From positions 1,240,001-1,304,000 of the forward strand of contig NHZP01000006.1 in assembly GCA_003313425.1 (NCBI GenBank): a DNA stretch of 64,000 nucleotides. Direction: 5' to 3'. The DNA is from Pseudopyrenochaeta lycopersici (lineage: Eukaryota; Ascomycota; Dothideomycetes; Pleosporales; Pseudopyrenochaetaceae). Under the pieces are notes generated by a model, which was given only the letters and a program-made list of their open reading frames with translations, was not told the DNA's origin and did not search any database. This document shows positions 1 to 12,393 of this stretch, piece after piece. Position 1 is the first letter of the stretch; each line of letters opens with the position of its first letter. A program made the position numbers and the translations under genes.

Positions 1-546
1 CTGTCCGCGATGAGACCTGAGGCGGGTACTTGGCGAGTACTTGTCCGAAGTGTTCAGCGCAGTCTCCGCTGCGACCAAAATTAGCTCGTGTATGACTTCA
101 GCTACAAAGCGCCACCTGGCCCAGAACATACCAAGGGTACAGGCGCTGGAACAGGTGTACATATGACCTCAGGGCTTCTTTCTCATCGTTGGTAGGCTTC
201 TCGGGAAAGCGAGCAAATGTCGTGTGGAGCACCTTCCATGCTGCGCGACCGAGTTCTGCTCTGGTTTGGGCCACATTGTCAGCCAGACTCTCGCAGATAT
301 CATATCCGAATGTAGCCTTTCCAGGACGTACTTTGCTGTTGCATTCCCTAGTTTTGGCGCAATGGCATGCCCTGTGAGAAGCGGGTCGCTGGCTTGACTC
401 TGATGCTGCCCATCTTGTCTCGCTGATGATAACTGTCCTGGTGTGACTTTGTACGGTCCTAGTAGCAAAAAAGAGAAGAAGGCGAACACGAGCAGGGCGA
501 GAATGACGAAGCGACCCTTAAGGCTCGTAGGGCTGATCATGGTCAA
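1..546 (-). CDS. ERV2: FAD-linked sulfhydryl oxidase, ERV2-like (5' part, runs off the window)
   Basis: Likely catalyses disulfide formation in the ER lumen, passing electrons from thiols to oxygen through FAD. Three exons are visible (546-332, 260-132, 68-1), joined by introns of 71 and 63 nt with GTACGT/GTATGT donors; the frame is kept across both. The protein starts with a short basic segment and a hydrophobic signal anchor (about residues 13-30). The Erv/ALR core then begins with the ELGRAAWKVLHTTFARFP segment, and the CGDC active-site pair (CxxC) is created exactly at the second splice junction. The C-terminal half, with the shuttle cysteines, lies beyond the left edge. The N-terminal signal anchor favours the secretory ERV2 type over mitochondrial ERV1. 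It is divergent from the aminotransferase gene. Confidence 0.88.
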
Positions 547-1007
547 TTATATATGCAAGGAACAATGACGACGGAACGCGCTTGCTGCGGACACCGGGTG
601 ACTTGTGGTTGAAGTCCAAACTGTGAGGCCTGGCGCGAAAGTGTAAAGCACTCGATGCCTCAGACCATGCCAAGCATTGCCGCATCTCCCGTGTTCACAC
701 CACTGCGGGTAGGGCTGCTATTTGCAGGAGCAACCCTGGCTCCGGATCCGAAGTACATCATTATCAGCTCCCATGAAGGGAAAATCATAGGCATGCAGTC
801 TGACAACAGCAACTGGGCATCTTTTGGTATATTGTGACGGTTGCTGAAGGCTATTGACGGATTTATTTCACCGATATCGCAGCTGAGTGTGAGCTTACAG
901 AGTTTCCATCAGCTTCAAAAAGTTTGGAATCGCCATCTATTCAGCTCGCAACTTAGTCTACTCCTCGACAACCATCTACCAATTCTCTAAAGAAAACCCC
1001 AGTAATC
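547..1007. promoter_or_regulatory. Divergent intergenic region between ERV2 and BCAT
   Basis: This 461-bp gap separates two head-to-head start codons. It must hold both promoters. A 60-codon open frame at about 655-837 shows no recognisable protein features or splice logic and is treated as chance. No clear TATA box stands next to either start. Confidence 0.5.
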
Positions 1008-2405
1008 ATGGCAGATTTCCCTCCTCCGCCCGTCGACACCATTGGTATGTTATTTGCTGCGCAATGAGCGCCACAATCGCTTCGGAAACGCAGATCTGTG
1101 CTGACCCTTTTCCCCAGACTGGAGCAACATGGGCTTCAAAATTCGAGAAGGTGAGATAATCACATCATGCAATTCTGGGAAAATATGGGATTGAGATCAA
1201 TAAAGAGCGGGGTATTTGCATTCGAATCCGAATAGCAAACGAGATGCGCTTTTCATGATCACGGCCCCGAAACTGGCAACCAGAATTTCTCTGACGTCCC
1301 GTAGTTGCTGGCCATGTTGAGTCCCATTACTCTGTCGAGACCGGAAAATGGACGCCTCCAGTCTTCGTCGAGGACCCGTTCCTTCGCATTCACGGCATGG
1401 CTCCTGGCTTAAATTACGGCATGCAATGCTATGAGGGCCTGAAAGCCTTCCGTGCGCCCGACAACACGATCAATATCTTCAGACCAATTAAAAATGCCGA
1501 ACGAATGCAGCATTCAGCATCTTTCATCTCCATCCCAGAAGTACCCTCAGATCACTTTCTAGCCAGTTGCAACCTTGCCGTGGGAATGAACGCGGCGTAC
1601 GTCCCTCCACATGAGACCGGTGCAGCTATGTACATCCGACCGTTGTTGTTTGGCAGTTCAGCGCAATTAGGACTGAACCCGCCGCAAGAATATACGTTCG
1701 TAGTGTACTGCATTCCAACGGGCGTCTATCATGGAACAGACCCTGTGGATGCTATCATCCTCGAAGACTTTGATCGTGCTGCACCCGAGGGCACAGGGTC
1801 GGCCAAAGTCGGTGGCAACTATGCTCCCGTGCTTCGACATAGCGAGAAGGCGTACAAGGCTGGTTATGGTATCACCCTGCATTTGGACAGTAAGACAAGG
1901 AGTGTGGTTGACGAGTTCTCAACATCCGCCTTTATTGGTGTTAAGAAGGACGGTGACAAGGTCAAGCTTGTTGCTTCCAATAGCAAGAACGTCATTCAAA
2001 GTGTCACTGGAGACAGTGTTCTTAGAATTGCCGAGTCATTTGGCTGGGAGACTGAGTCGCGCGAGGTACGACTTGAAGGACATGTGACTATGCCATATGC
2101 TAAGATTCTTACAGATTGCTTACGATGAGATCAAATCATTCGACGAAGTCCTGGCTGCAGGTACTGCTGCGGCCCTTGTGCCGATCAAGTCTATTACCAT
2201 GGAATCCAAGGGTGACAAGTTCACATATCCTGAAGCTTCGCAGAAGCCTGGGCCTGTATGCGTAAAGCTACTCACGACTCTGAAGGGACTTCAACAGGGA
2301 AAGATCGAGGATAAGAACAATTGGCTGTTCAAGGTGGATAGGCCAGTGCAGTTTGGAAAGAAGGATTCCAACGGAGACGCAAAGACACTAGGACAACTGC
2401 CATAA
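1008..2405 (+). CDS. Branched-chain amino acid aminotransferase (PLP fold type IV)
   Basis: Transaminates leucine, isoleucine and valine with 2-oxoglutarate, using PLP. Four exons (1008-1044, 1118-1150, 1305-2065, 2115-2405) give 373 aa, the usual BCAT length. The catalytic lysine is about K191 in GSAKVGGNYAP. Other family hallmarks are the GLNYGMQCYEGLKAF segment, the RP-containing cofactor region after MYIRPLLFGSSAQLGL, and the EVSTSAF-like EFSTSAF segment. No obvious N-terminal mitochondrial presequence is seen: the protein begins MADFPPPPVDTIDW, so it is probably cytosolic. The start is the ATG at 1008, two codons after an upstream stop and followed by a 37-nt first exon. No biosynthetic cluster surrounds it, so primary metabolism is the simplest role. 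Confidence 0.93.
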
Positions 2406-2547
2406 TTTTCCAACAAGCCTGCAGAGGCTAAACAAAATCATTATGACCAGGAACACAAAAGTCAGCATCAGGCACGGTGGTAAGGAAGTTCAAACCACCA
2501 AAGCATGTGGTGGATTTCCGATCTCCGCACTAGATGTATGTAGCATC

Positions 2548-2553
2548 AATAAA
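2548..2553 (+). terminator. Probable polyadenylation signal AATAAA for the BCAT gene
   Basis: A perfect AATAAA hexamer lies about 143 nt after the aminotransferase stop codon, a normal 3'UTR distance for fungi. Cleavage itself cannot be read from the sequence. Confidence 0.4.
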
Positions 2554-3019
2554 AAGGGATGCGAAAGACAACCTTGCACTTGAATATGCATCAGCTTTGT
2601 CTTCCAATAATGGCAAACAGTCAGATACCAAGAAAAGGAAAAGAGACTAACAGCTCAAAGAACAATGAGCCCGGCAATGTCCCGCCTGACACAAGGTGCT
2701 CAAGACCTCCCCGAAACCTAAACAAATCCGTATTGCGAAACACAGCATTGAGTGCATTCGAAACGATCGAGACACTGAAAGGTCTCCAAGCATTGTCCAA
2801 TCAGGCAAAGCGCCTACGTCATCCCTGCTTTTCAGCGGGACCCCTCGGCAAGGCTTCGAGTCCGTGTTGACGACGTGAGACAAGGCAGACATTCTGACCT
2901 GCATATACCCGACTGCGATCTCTTAGTTCCCCCGTCTCTGCCTTTCACAGCCTCGCACATAACGTCTAGCGCTATTGAGTGTCTCACCAGGATCCTCACA
3001 CAGGACAACGGCCCGCGAC
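2554..3019. other. Intergenic: BCAT 3' end and DEN1 promoter
   Basis: Several overlapping open frames of 60-100 codons run through here on both strands, but none has recognisable features. The tandem genes BCAT and DEN1 flank the stretch. Nothing further was recognised. Confidence 0.4.
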
Positions 3020-3978
3020 ATGCCGGGATCCTTCTCGCGACTAGCGAATGCGGCGAGGCGACACTTGGGTGACCCGGCTCCTGATGAGGCGTATCTTTCC
3101 TGTAAGTCTCGGTGAATCGGGTAGATGTGGTGACGGCCAGGCTGACCGAGTGTAGATCACGATGTGAGGGGTGTGTATGCGTCGCCTATCCTTTTGCCCT
3201 CGCATTCTTTACGTATGCGAGAATGGTCTTGAGACTGACTGAATCTAGTAATGCGGGCGGATGTGGATAGTATCAAGAATGACTGGCTCACGGACAATGT
3301 TCGTATACCACTAGACCTCGTTCAACCGCCTGCAAGGCTAATATACACCATAGGCAATCGCATTCTGGCAAGAGTTCGTCTTTTCAATCCACATATTTGC
3401 ACACACCGCTCACCTTCTCTAGGTATCTCGAACGGGAAGAACTCAATGCTTTTCCCAAAGCCTCGATCATCCTCCTACGCCCTAGCATGTCCTACATGCT
3501 TATGCAAACCGCCGACCCACTATCCCTAAAAGAAGCCCTACCCAACTTCAGTACCACAACACACGTCTTTTTGCCCATAAACGACAACACGGACGTGACA
3601 CAAGCAGAAGGCGGCTCCCACTGGACACTTCTGCTGGTGTCCATCATCGACGGTGTATCCTTCCACTATGATTCCTTGGGTGACTCCAACGAGAGAGAAG
3701 CGCGAAGCACAACGATGAAGCTGGAACAACTGCTAGGGAAGAGGTTGAGATTCATACCCATGCATGATTCCCCGCAGCAGGAGAATGGCAGTGACTGTGG
3801 GGTTTTTGTATGCGTGCTCATGAGGCATTTGCTGCTCAAGAGGCTGTTGAGAGCGGATGCAAGTAAAAAGATTAGCATGAGCATGAAAGATGCGCACATC
3901 AATGCCAAAGACGGGCGGAAGACTATGCTAAAAGTCATTGAGGAGAGAAAGAAGGAGGGTGAACGGAGACGATCGTAA
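3020..3978 (+). CDS. DEN1: Deneddylase, Ulp1/C48 peptidase family (DEN1/NEDP1/SENP8-like)
   Basis: Cysteine protease expected to process the NEDD8/Rub1 precursor and remove NEDD8 from targets. Five exons (3020-3101, 3156-3170, 3249-3298, 3354-3373, 3423-3978) give 240 aa, close to human SENP8. Exon 2 is only 15 nt and exon 4 only 20 nt, yet both restore the conserved N-terminal reading (YHDVRVMRADVDSI, then NDWLTDNAIAFWQEYLERE). The catalytic triad is about H122 (GGSHWTLL), D139 (YDSLG) and C181 (NGSDCGVFVC), with oxyanion glutamine Q174 or Q175 before the cysteine. Two introns use the weaker donor GTTCGT. The short protein lacks the long N-terminal region of Ulp1/Ulp2, which favours the SENP8 class over SUMO proteases. 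The C-terminus is basic. Confidence 0.88.
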
Positions 3979-4671
3979 GTCACACGTTGCCAGGTCGCGA
4001 TAAACACACTGATGAAGCGGAACAGACGCAGTCATTCGCCCTTCCGGCCGAACTCTGCACAATCCAAAAGCCCACCGCGCATAGGCGACGAACAAGAAGG
4101 TGGCAAAGTCTAGTTGACGGAGCCCTAGCACGCTCAACGTGCAATCAAGGCAGCATCATTGGTTTTCCTGCCCTGTGTCTTCTTTTGCTCTTCCCATACT
4201 ACCCATGATTACTTATTCGAACTCCTGCCCCATCATTTGATCCTTCAGGCCTCATTTGAGAAGCGTGGCAGACATCCATGATTCTCGTGTACTTTGGCTG
4301 GTAGGAGGATATGGCATAAGACGGCGGCTGCCGGGATTCGGCTTGCGATGGATATCATTCATTTCCTAGACGATAAGATGTTACGAGTTACGGATATGGA
4401 TCACGAGTTTTTATGTCTTATGCTGATGGTATGATTCATGTATATGTTGTTGAGCATCAGCATGGAGTCAGGAGCTGTAAATGCAGGCACACAATTGATC
4501 AGAAAATATACATGTGTTCAATTACGCCCCTTTTGAGCTAATCTTGAACTCACATTGATTTGCCTTTCGATTAAGCCTTGTTAATCAAGCTGAGTCAACG
4601 ATGCTACACCCAAACGCCAATTATGCTTCAACTATACAACATAAAACACCATGTCAGAGCAGCTGGCTCTT
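3979..4671. other. Intergenic between convergent DEN1 and GH47 genes
   Basis: This is the 3' flank of both genes, tail to tail. It becomes AT-rich after about 4370. Short open frames have no supporting features. Nothing else was recognised. Confidence 0.4.
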
Positions 4672-6954
<2,283 letters not shown>

Positions 6955-7471
6955 CGGCGGCGACGCGTTCTTCCTGTCCGGTTCACAGGACCCTTAGAGA
7001 TACCTTCACTCTTGATATCTCCACGCCTCAAGCATTTTCATTCCCAGTGTAGATTCAATTTCCATTCTTGCTGACTCGCCAGGTGTTCAATGCTCAGTCC
7101 CAAAGCGGACAGCTTGGCCTGACAGGGGTCAAGCTTCGAGCAAAACGTCCCGTCACCCGCCTGTCAGCCTCGTTGCGGAGCTCGACGGGAGTGCGTGCTC
7201 CACCTCACAGCCTCTTTGCGCAACCATCTGGCAAGATCACCGCTTCCTATAGTGGTACTAGTTCGAGACGCGTAGTCAGGTCGCCCACAGCCCCCTTTTT
7301 ATCGTCGACTGATCTGTAGACATGTTTCTGGTAAGCTATATGTACAGCAGGTACACTCATGTGGATCATCACTCCACAGCACGAGAAGCCCGTGTTCTCA
7401 TGATCATCGCATACCCTGCGGTATTTTAGTATTACAACGTTCTGTCGTCACTATTCTCCTTCTCACACACA
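6955..7471. promoter_or_regulatory. Divergent promoter region between GH47 and MBL-fold genes
   Basis: This 517-bp gap lies between two head-to-head start codons. It contains CT-rich stretches just upstream of the MBL gene start, as is common in fungal core promoters. An 83-codon open frame (about 7068-7319) has no recognisable features. Confidence 0.5.
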
Positions 7472-8772
7472 ATGGCGCTTTACACCATGGATGAAGTACG
7501 CTTCCTCTTCTTTGCTTTGTTCTCTTGCTTTCCTCTCTACAGTTGCTGCACTCCTCCTCGCGCAACGTCAATACCCAGATCAACTACCTCTGCAATCTCG
7601 AAATCGGCTTCACGAAAACATTATCGTCAGAAGAAGCGCCACGATTCAGTATCGCCAGATTCACCGCCCCAGGAAGCCCAACAACAATCATGAAGCATGT
7701 GCAGATCACGCCCTCCTCGTCAAGACCTCCGCTGAAAGCTCATGATTCCATTTCTGACTCTGTTCCTGCCTCCGTTCCTGACGCCAAAGAAACGAAACTG
7801 CATCCAGCAAATGCTCCCGATGACTCGACAAACGCGTCCCTTTTCTTCGTGGGGACAGCTACCACAATCCTTGAATGGGAAGGCCTTCGCATCCTCACAG
7901 ATCCCAACTTTCTCCACGCCGGCGACCATGTCCACTTAGGCCCTGGCGTAAACGCAACGAGGCAAACCAACCCAGCGATTGATCTGGAAGAGCTACCAAG
8001 AATCGATGTGATCTTGCTCAGTCATTATCACGAGGATCATTTTGACAGAGAAGTCGAGGAGAAGCTGTCAAAGGGTCTTCCGATTATCACTACACCCCAT
8101 GCGAAGCAGTGCTTGACAGCGAAGGGAGAAGAATCATTTACAGACGTCCATGCCCTCGATTTCTGGGATAGCTTGGTCCTGGACATCAACCAAACCAACA
8201 GAACTCGTGGCAATGGGCCCAAGCCGAGCATCAAGATTACGGGCGTGCCAGGCAAACATGTTCCTCCTGGTCCCCTTTCCGTAGCGAATGATCTGCTTGG
8301 CGCGGTCCCACCTACAAATGGCTGGATGATTGAACTCGGATACTCGGAGCCTTCCTCCAATGACCCGGACAAGTTTGAGAACGGATACAGAATTTATATC
8401 TCAGGCGACACCCTCATGGTTGACGAACTCAAAGAAATCCATGAGCGGTACAAGGAGCAGAATATCGATCTAATGCTCATCCATCTCGGCGGCACAACGA
8501 TCCCTGGCCCAAAAGCGCCGCTGCTCATGGTGACCATGGACGCAAACCAAGGCGTGCAGCTGATGCAGCTTATCAACCCAGACTTGACAATTCCGATACA
8601 CTATGATGATTACGATGTATTCATGAGTCCGCTTGATGACTTCAAGAAAGCTGTACATGCGGCAGGGTTGGATGGAAAGGTGATTTATCTGGATCGGAAG
8701 GATAAGTTCACGTTCAATGTCAAACATGGGCAGACGAAACATTCGTTAGAGGATTTGCCGAGTGCCACGTAG
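7472..8772 (+). CDS. Metallo-beta-lactamase-fold hydrolase (UlaG/COG2220-like)
   Basis: Probable metal-dependent hydrolase; the substrate is unknown. An ATG at 7472 opens a 24-nt exon, followed by a 47-nt intron (7496-7542) and exon 2 (7543-8772), giving 417 aa. The metal-binding HxHxDH motif is LLSHYHEDHFD at about residues 165-175. SGDT at about 293 supplies a further aspartate ligand, and IHYDDYD at about 358 supplies the last histidine. GWMIELGY and LMLIHLGGTT are typical of the L-ascorbate-6-phosphate lactonase-like branch. Without the first exon the only start in frame would be a non-ATG codon, which supports the intron. It is convergent with RPL38, 257 bp away. Confidence 0.85.
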
Positions 8773-9029
8773 TAATAGCCGCTCTAGATCTCAATTCGAA
8801 CCATCCCCAAAGCACACTATGCACGACATTGTGATCTTCAGGATGAAGTTTGACTTTTTTCATTCCTGGTGGTAACCCGCTGAAGAAGGGTTCCTTGATG
8901 CCATTGAACAAATGTGATCCGTTATGACGCCCGTCCACTCATGCCATGCTGTCATCCTTCGTGCGCATCGTCCATGGACTGCATCGTCACGCGCTCAAGT
9001 CCTCTATTCTCTCATGCCTCGACATGCGT

Positions 9030-9506
9030 TTATGCGGCGTGCTTGCCCTTGGGGTTCTTCTTGCCAACGTCGGAGATGGTAAGACCTGTAGTACTGATGT
9101 TAGGACATGTTCAGGCGGTGATTATATCGTTAGGAGTAATTCGTACCCGGAGGAAGGCTCTGCTTGAGCTTCTCGGCCTTGTCGGTATCCTTGAGGACGA
9201 GGGTGTAGACGTTCTTTGAGCAGCGGACCTTGAACTTGATGTTGTTGACCTTCTTGTTCTTCTTTATGCGGGCGGCTACAACACTGTCAGTTCTGTACAA
9301 TATCCAATCTTTCGTTTCTATTCAGTCATTGTCGCCATTGCATCGTGTAAATCCCATTGCCCTTCCCCTTTCGCTCAACGATAATCATCCTCCTCTTGCT
9401 GCAACGGCGATCGCCATGATTTCTGGTGTGGTGTGAACGTACACTTAGCATCCTTGCGCCTGCAGATCTCGATGAACTGTTTGATATCGGAAACTTCGGA
9501 AGGCAT
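9030..9506 (-). CDS. RPL38: 60S ribosomal protein L38 (eL38)
   Basis: Structural protein of the large cytosolic ribosomal subunit. Three exons (9506-9443, 9275-9147, 9085-9030; introns 167 and 61 nt) give 82 aa, normal for eL38. The conserved segments are [55 protein letters not shown] and a C-terminal [11 protein letters not shown]. All splice sites are GT-AG and the frame closes exactly. The longest intron is the first, near the start codon, as is usual for fungal ribosomal protein genes. It is head-to-head with the small membrane-protein gene starting at 9844. Confidence 0.96.
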
Positions 9507-9843
9507 CTTGACGGCTGTTCGTTGGTATGAATTGTCGCAACGGAATCGTGGAGTTCGCAGCCCGCCTGGGACAAATTGTTGTGGAAACTCGCTTGGAGCA
9601 CGGGCCGCGAAGGGGCTGTCGCAAGCGTTACCGAGTTGGCCGTAGTGGGGTTGAGGCGTGACGACGTGTGTGGCGCGAGGATGGGGAAGAGGATAAGTTG
9701 CAACTTTGATATTGGCAGCCTAGGAACCCTTTCCATATACTTTATCTTTCTGAAAGCCTATTAAAAGGATACTTCGAGGGGAATACCTTTTGTCTACTTG
9801 CCCTACTTCCAGATTCGCATAGCAACAGAACCCAGCTCTCAGC
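9507..9843. promoter_or_regulatory. Divergent promoter region between RPL38 and a small membrane-protein gene
   Basis: This 337-bp gap separates two opposite start codons, one of them a highly expressed ribosomal protein. Open frames crossing it on both strands lack features. No TATA box was picked out with confidence. Confidence 0.5.
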
Positions 9844-10436
9844 ATGCCAACCCCACTCGACCGTGCCACAGCTCAACGTGTAGGTGACTTATGGATGCCC
9901 TCGAACCTGCTATACATAGTAGGCATGATGTATGAGAAATTGATCAGATGCTCACTGTACTTAGGGCCCCTTCTTTGCTTTCGCTGCAATCATTGCTGGC
10001 GTCGCAGCTTGGAGTATCTGGGGTCAAGACTTGTTCCCTAGCCCTGATCCCACTGGTGGTATGCTTTCTTCTTCCTTACGTATTATTGGTTGATATCGCT
10101 CGACCCCATTAAGCTCGTATCAAAACGTTGACAATCTACGATGAAGACCCTGAAACTTGGACCTACGACCAATGTGTTGCCTGGCTTAAACACGTAAGTT
10201 TTGCTTCTCTAGTATTTTTTCTTATCTCCAATCACGTTATTTCATAACCCACTAGTGCTCCTCCACCAATGCGCTGCTATGTGTTCAAATACACTTTCCT
10301 CTACACGTCTGACAATACCGTAAACTAACAACACACTCAGAGGAACCTCCATCCCTCTCCGCTCGCAACAACCGCTGAGCTCTTAGAGCGGATCAAAGCG
10401 AACATGAGGATAGCTCGCGAACGAACATCGGGTTGA
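9844..10436 (+). CDS. Small single-pass membrane protein with helix-extension-helix-like C-terminus
   Basis: Function unknown. Four exons (9844-9879, 9965-10058, 10114-10193, 10341-10436) give 101 aa and keep the frame. After 12 residues comes a hydrophobic span of about 18 residues (GPFFAFAAIIAGVAAWSI), followed by a proline-rich linker. The C-terminal segment reads ETWTYDQCVAWLKHRNLHPS and continues into ELLERIKANM, closely resembling the helix-extension-helix pattern of HeH/SAP/LEM-like modules (W-x5-W-L-x3-N-x5-L-L-x2-V/I-K). Such modules bind DNA or partner proteins, and the membrane anchor would tether one. The alternative first donor (one codon earlier) leads to a stop, so phase 0 is favoured. 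The family looks conserved but uncharacterised to me. Confidence 0.72.
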
Positions 10437-11055
10437 TAATACGCGCTCAGTACCGCTCGTCAGAGGCAGTCTACGGGTTTGTTGATCGAACTCTATTGTT
10501 GGTAATCCTTGCAGAGATTGAGATCGACTTGAAGAGGAGAGGATGTACTGATGGATAAGAAAGTTACTCATGCGGAATAGCTGTTTGATACCCACAAAAT
10601 ATACGCATGTATTCTAACATATCACAAAAGTTGCTTGGAAAATATTCTTTATTCCGATTACTCTCTGTCGACATACTCGACGATTGACTGGGTTAATGGT
10701 TAAAAGAGGATCTTAATTGGCAAGCGAAAGGTAGGACCACTAGCACTGAAAGGCACGCTGAACACAATGGCTGTTTATTTCATTCACTTCTGCCAGAACA
10801 ACAGAGAAATGATACTATAAACTACCGCAACGATTGCACGCATCAGATCACAGCGCCGCCCAGCGGTCTAAGATGACCAGATGACATATTGAGGATCAAA
10901 TTCTATAATGAATCCTTTGCCACAGGTATACTAGCCAATGTATCCAGCTAGATCAGAGTCTCCGCTTCATCATCCTGCCAGGGTCATCAGACTAGGCAAT
11001 CCTAAATAGCCTTCAAAGACATTTAGATATTCAGGTCTCTTCGCCATACTTGCAA
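10437..11055. other. Intergenic, AT-rich, no gene seen
   Basis: This is the 3' flank of the small membrane-protein gene and of the minus-strand coiled-coil gene, which converge here. No open frame with recognisable features and no repeat was noticed. Confidence 0.4.
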
Positions 11056-12038
11056 CTAAGCTAAAGAGTCATTGCGTTCAACCCTGAGGCGGCACCTAAA
11101 AGCCATTATGCGCATTTGGAATTTCGCGAGTATCTCTACCCTAGCACTATAATGATGCTTTTCTTTATTGTATGCGTTCTTTTCTTCTATGATTTCTTGG
11201 TTAAGCTGCTCTAATTCCTCTGCCATACGTTTTTCAAATGGCTCCAACTGCTTATCGATCGTGTATTGCTTCCTAGCTATTTCTGAGCGCTTCTTGCGTA
11301 AAGCTTGCAGCTTTTTGCGCTGTTCTGACACTTGGCGTTTGATCGACAAAGGAACTGGTATAGAGGAGGCTGAAGTGATCTGTGGTTTCGTTGTTGGTGT
11401 ATATGGTGCTAGTGATTCTAGGACAATCTTCGCGCGCTTTGGCTCAGGCGACGTATCGATTGTGAGTGCAATGGGACGCTTTATTAGCCTCATAGTCGAA
11501 GTGGGTGCTGGAGCAGGATCAGCACAAGTGGGCTGGATAATGGACTTTTTGGTGACTGTAACGACCGATTGAACGACCTTGTCAACAACTTCCCTGGTTT
11601 GGGCAGTGATCCTGGCCGCGGTGCCGTTAACATTCCTTACGCCACCGCCGGGAAGACTAAATGCCTTCGCAGGTTTACCCTTGGTCATGCTAGTGATTCT
11701 GTCGTTAGGGTTAACAGCGGCGTTGGCGTGGGTGGATGTGGTACATTCCTTCTCATGTGGGTTTCGGTAGTCGTAATGGCGGTTTTGTTATTGATGGCGG
11801 TATTCCTGCGACTCCCCACAATCTTCTTACTTGCACATTTTGAGGAAATAGAAGAGACAGCGCTATCAACATCACCGCTAGTGGAGATGATAGATGTCTC
11901 CGTTGGAGCTAGCGTAGGTGAAGGTTCGCAGAATACTGGAGCTGGAGCGCCAAAGTTTTCAGTGATGTGCTCAGCAGATTTAGGTCTTAGAGGACTCTCG
12001 GCGGAAGTGGTTGGCTGTTCCTTGGTACTGAAAGCCAT
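11056..12038 (-). CDS. Hypothetical Ser/Thr/Pro-rich protein with C-terminal coiled coil
   Basis: Not recognised. Two open frames sit end to end: 12038-11685 (S/T/P-rich) and 11688-11056 (K/E-rich), with the stop of the first overlapping the ATG of the second (ATGA). A 59-nt GT-AG interval at 11715-11657 (donor GTTAAC, acceptor TTTAG) would join them in frame into one protein of about 307 aa. The N-terminal half would be low-complexity, followed by basic patches (SPEPKRAKI). A coiled coil of about 70 residues would start at KRQVSEQRKKLQALRKKRSE and continue through EELEQLNQEIIEEKNAYNKE. A TATA-like box lies 58-66 nt upstream of the first ATG. The donor is non-consensus, so two separate ORFs or a frameshifted gene remain possible. 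Confidence 0.5.
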
Positions 12039-12095
12039 TGTAAGTCTTGTAATGATACTTGACGTAGGTCTTCGTTTGTGGGCAGAGAAGAGCGA

Positions 12096-12104
12096 CTATT
12101 TATA
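12096..12104 (-). promoter_or_regulatory. TATA-like box upstream of the coiled-coil gene
   Basis: The minus strand reads TATAAATAG, a near-perfect TATA box, 58-66 nt before the ATG at 12038. It supports transcription of the minus strand here. Confidence 0.45.
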
Positions 12105-12200
12105 TCCATTAGCATCCGGTAACAATGCGATAGAACAAGAAACCGAAGTGAGTTAGAGATATCAGGTATCAAAATGTGCAGTTTCGGCATTTTCTGACCT

Positions 12201-12393
12201 TCAGAGTAGACTTCTTCTGTGAGATCCATCTTTGGGGTCGACGTAAACCCCATACTCTTGAAGTGCTTCTACTTTTCCTTCGACATAGATGTGCACTTCC
12301 GCTCTTCGATCAGCGGCCTCCTCTGCAACCTTCATCTTGGTGGCCATTTTGGTTGTCAAATCAAGATATGATTGTGCTTACTTCTGCCTTCAT
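12201..12393 (-). CDS. Possible microgene encoding a charged peptide of about 48 aa
   Basis: An ATG at 12347 opens a 48-codon frame ending at 12201. The peptide is rich in charged residues (KVAEEAADRRAEVHIYVEGK, then EALQEYGVYVDPKDGSHRR). A GTAAGC donor at 12381 and an AAG acceptor at 12336 (46 nt) could instead start it from an ATG at 12393, losing only the first few residues. An open frame without ATG continues upstream of that. I do not recognise a family. Composition is coding-like, but length makes this tentative. It could be an upstream exon or a remnant of the neighbouring coiled-coil gene. Confidence 0.3.

Noticed and set aside
655..837. 60-codon frame between ERV2 and BCAT
   Set aside because: Short, feature-free, and located in a shared promoter region.
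8785..8810. tRNA B-box-like GGTTCGAATTG on the minus strand
   Set aside because: No matching acceptor stem, A box or anticodon arm can be drawn around it.
11703..11715. Telomere-like TTAACCCTAACG on the minus strand
   Set aside because: Only one imperfect unit is present, inside coding-like sequence; an interstitial telomere would need several tandem copies.
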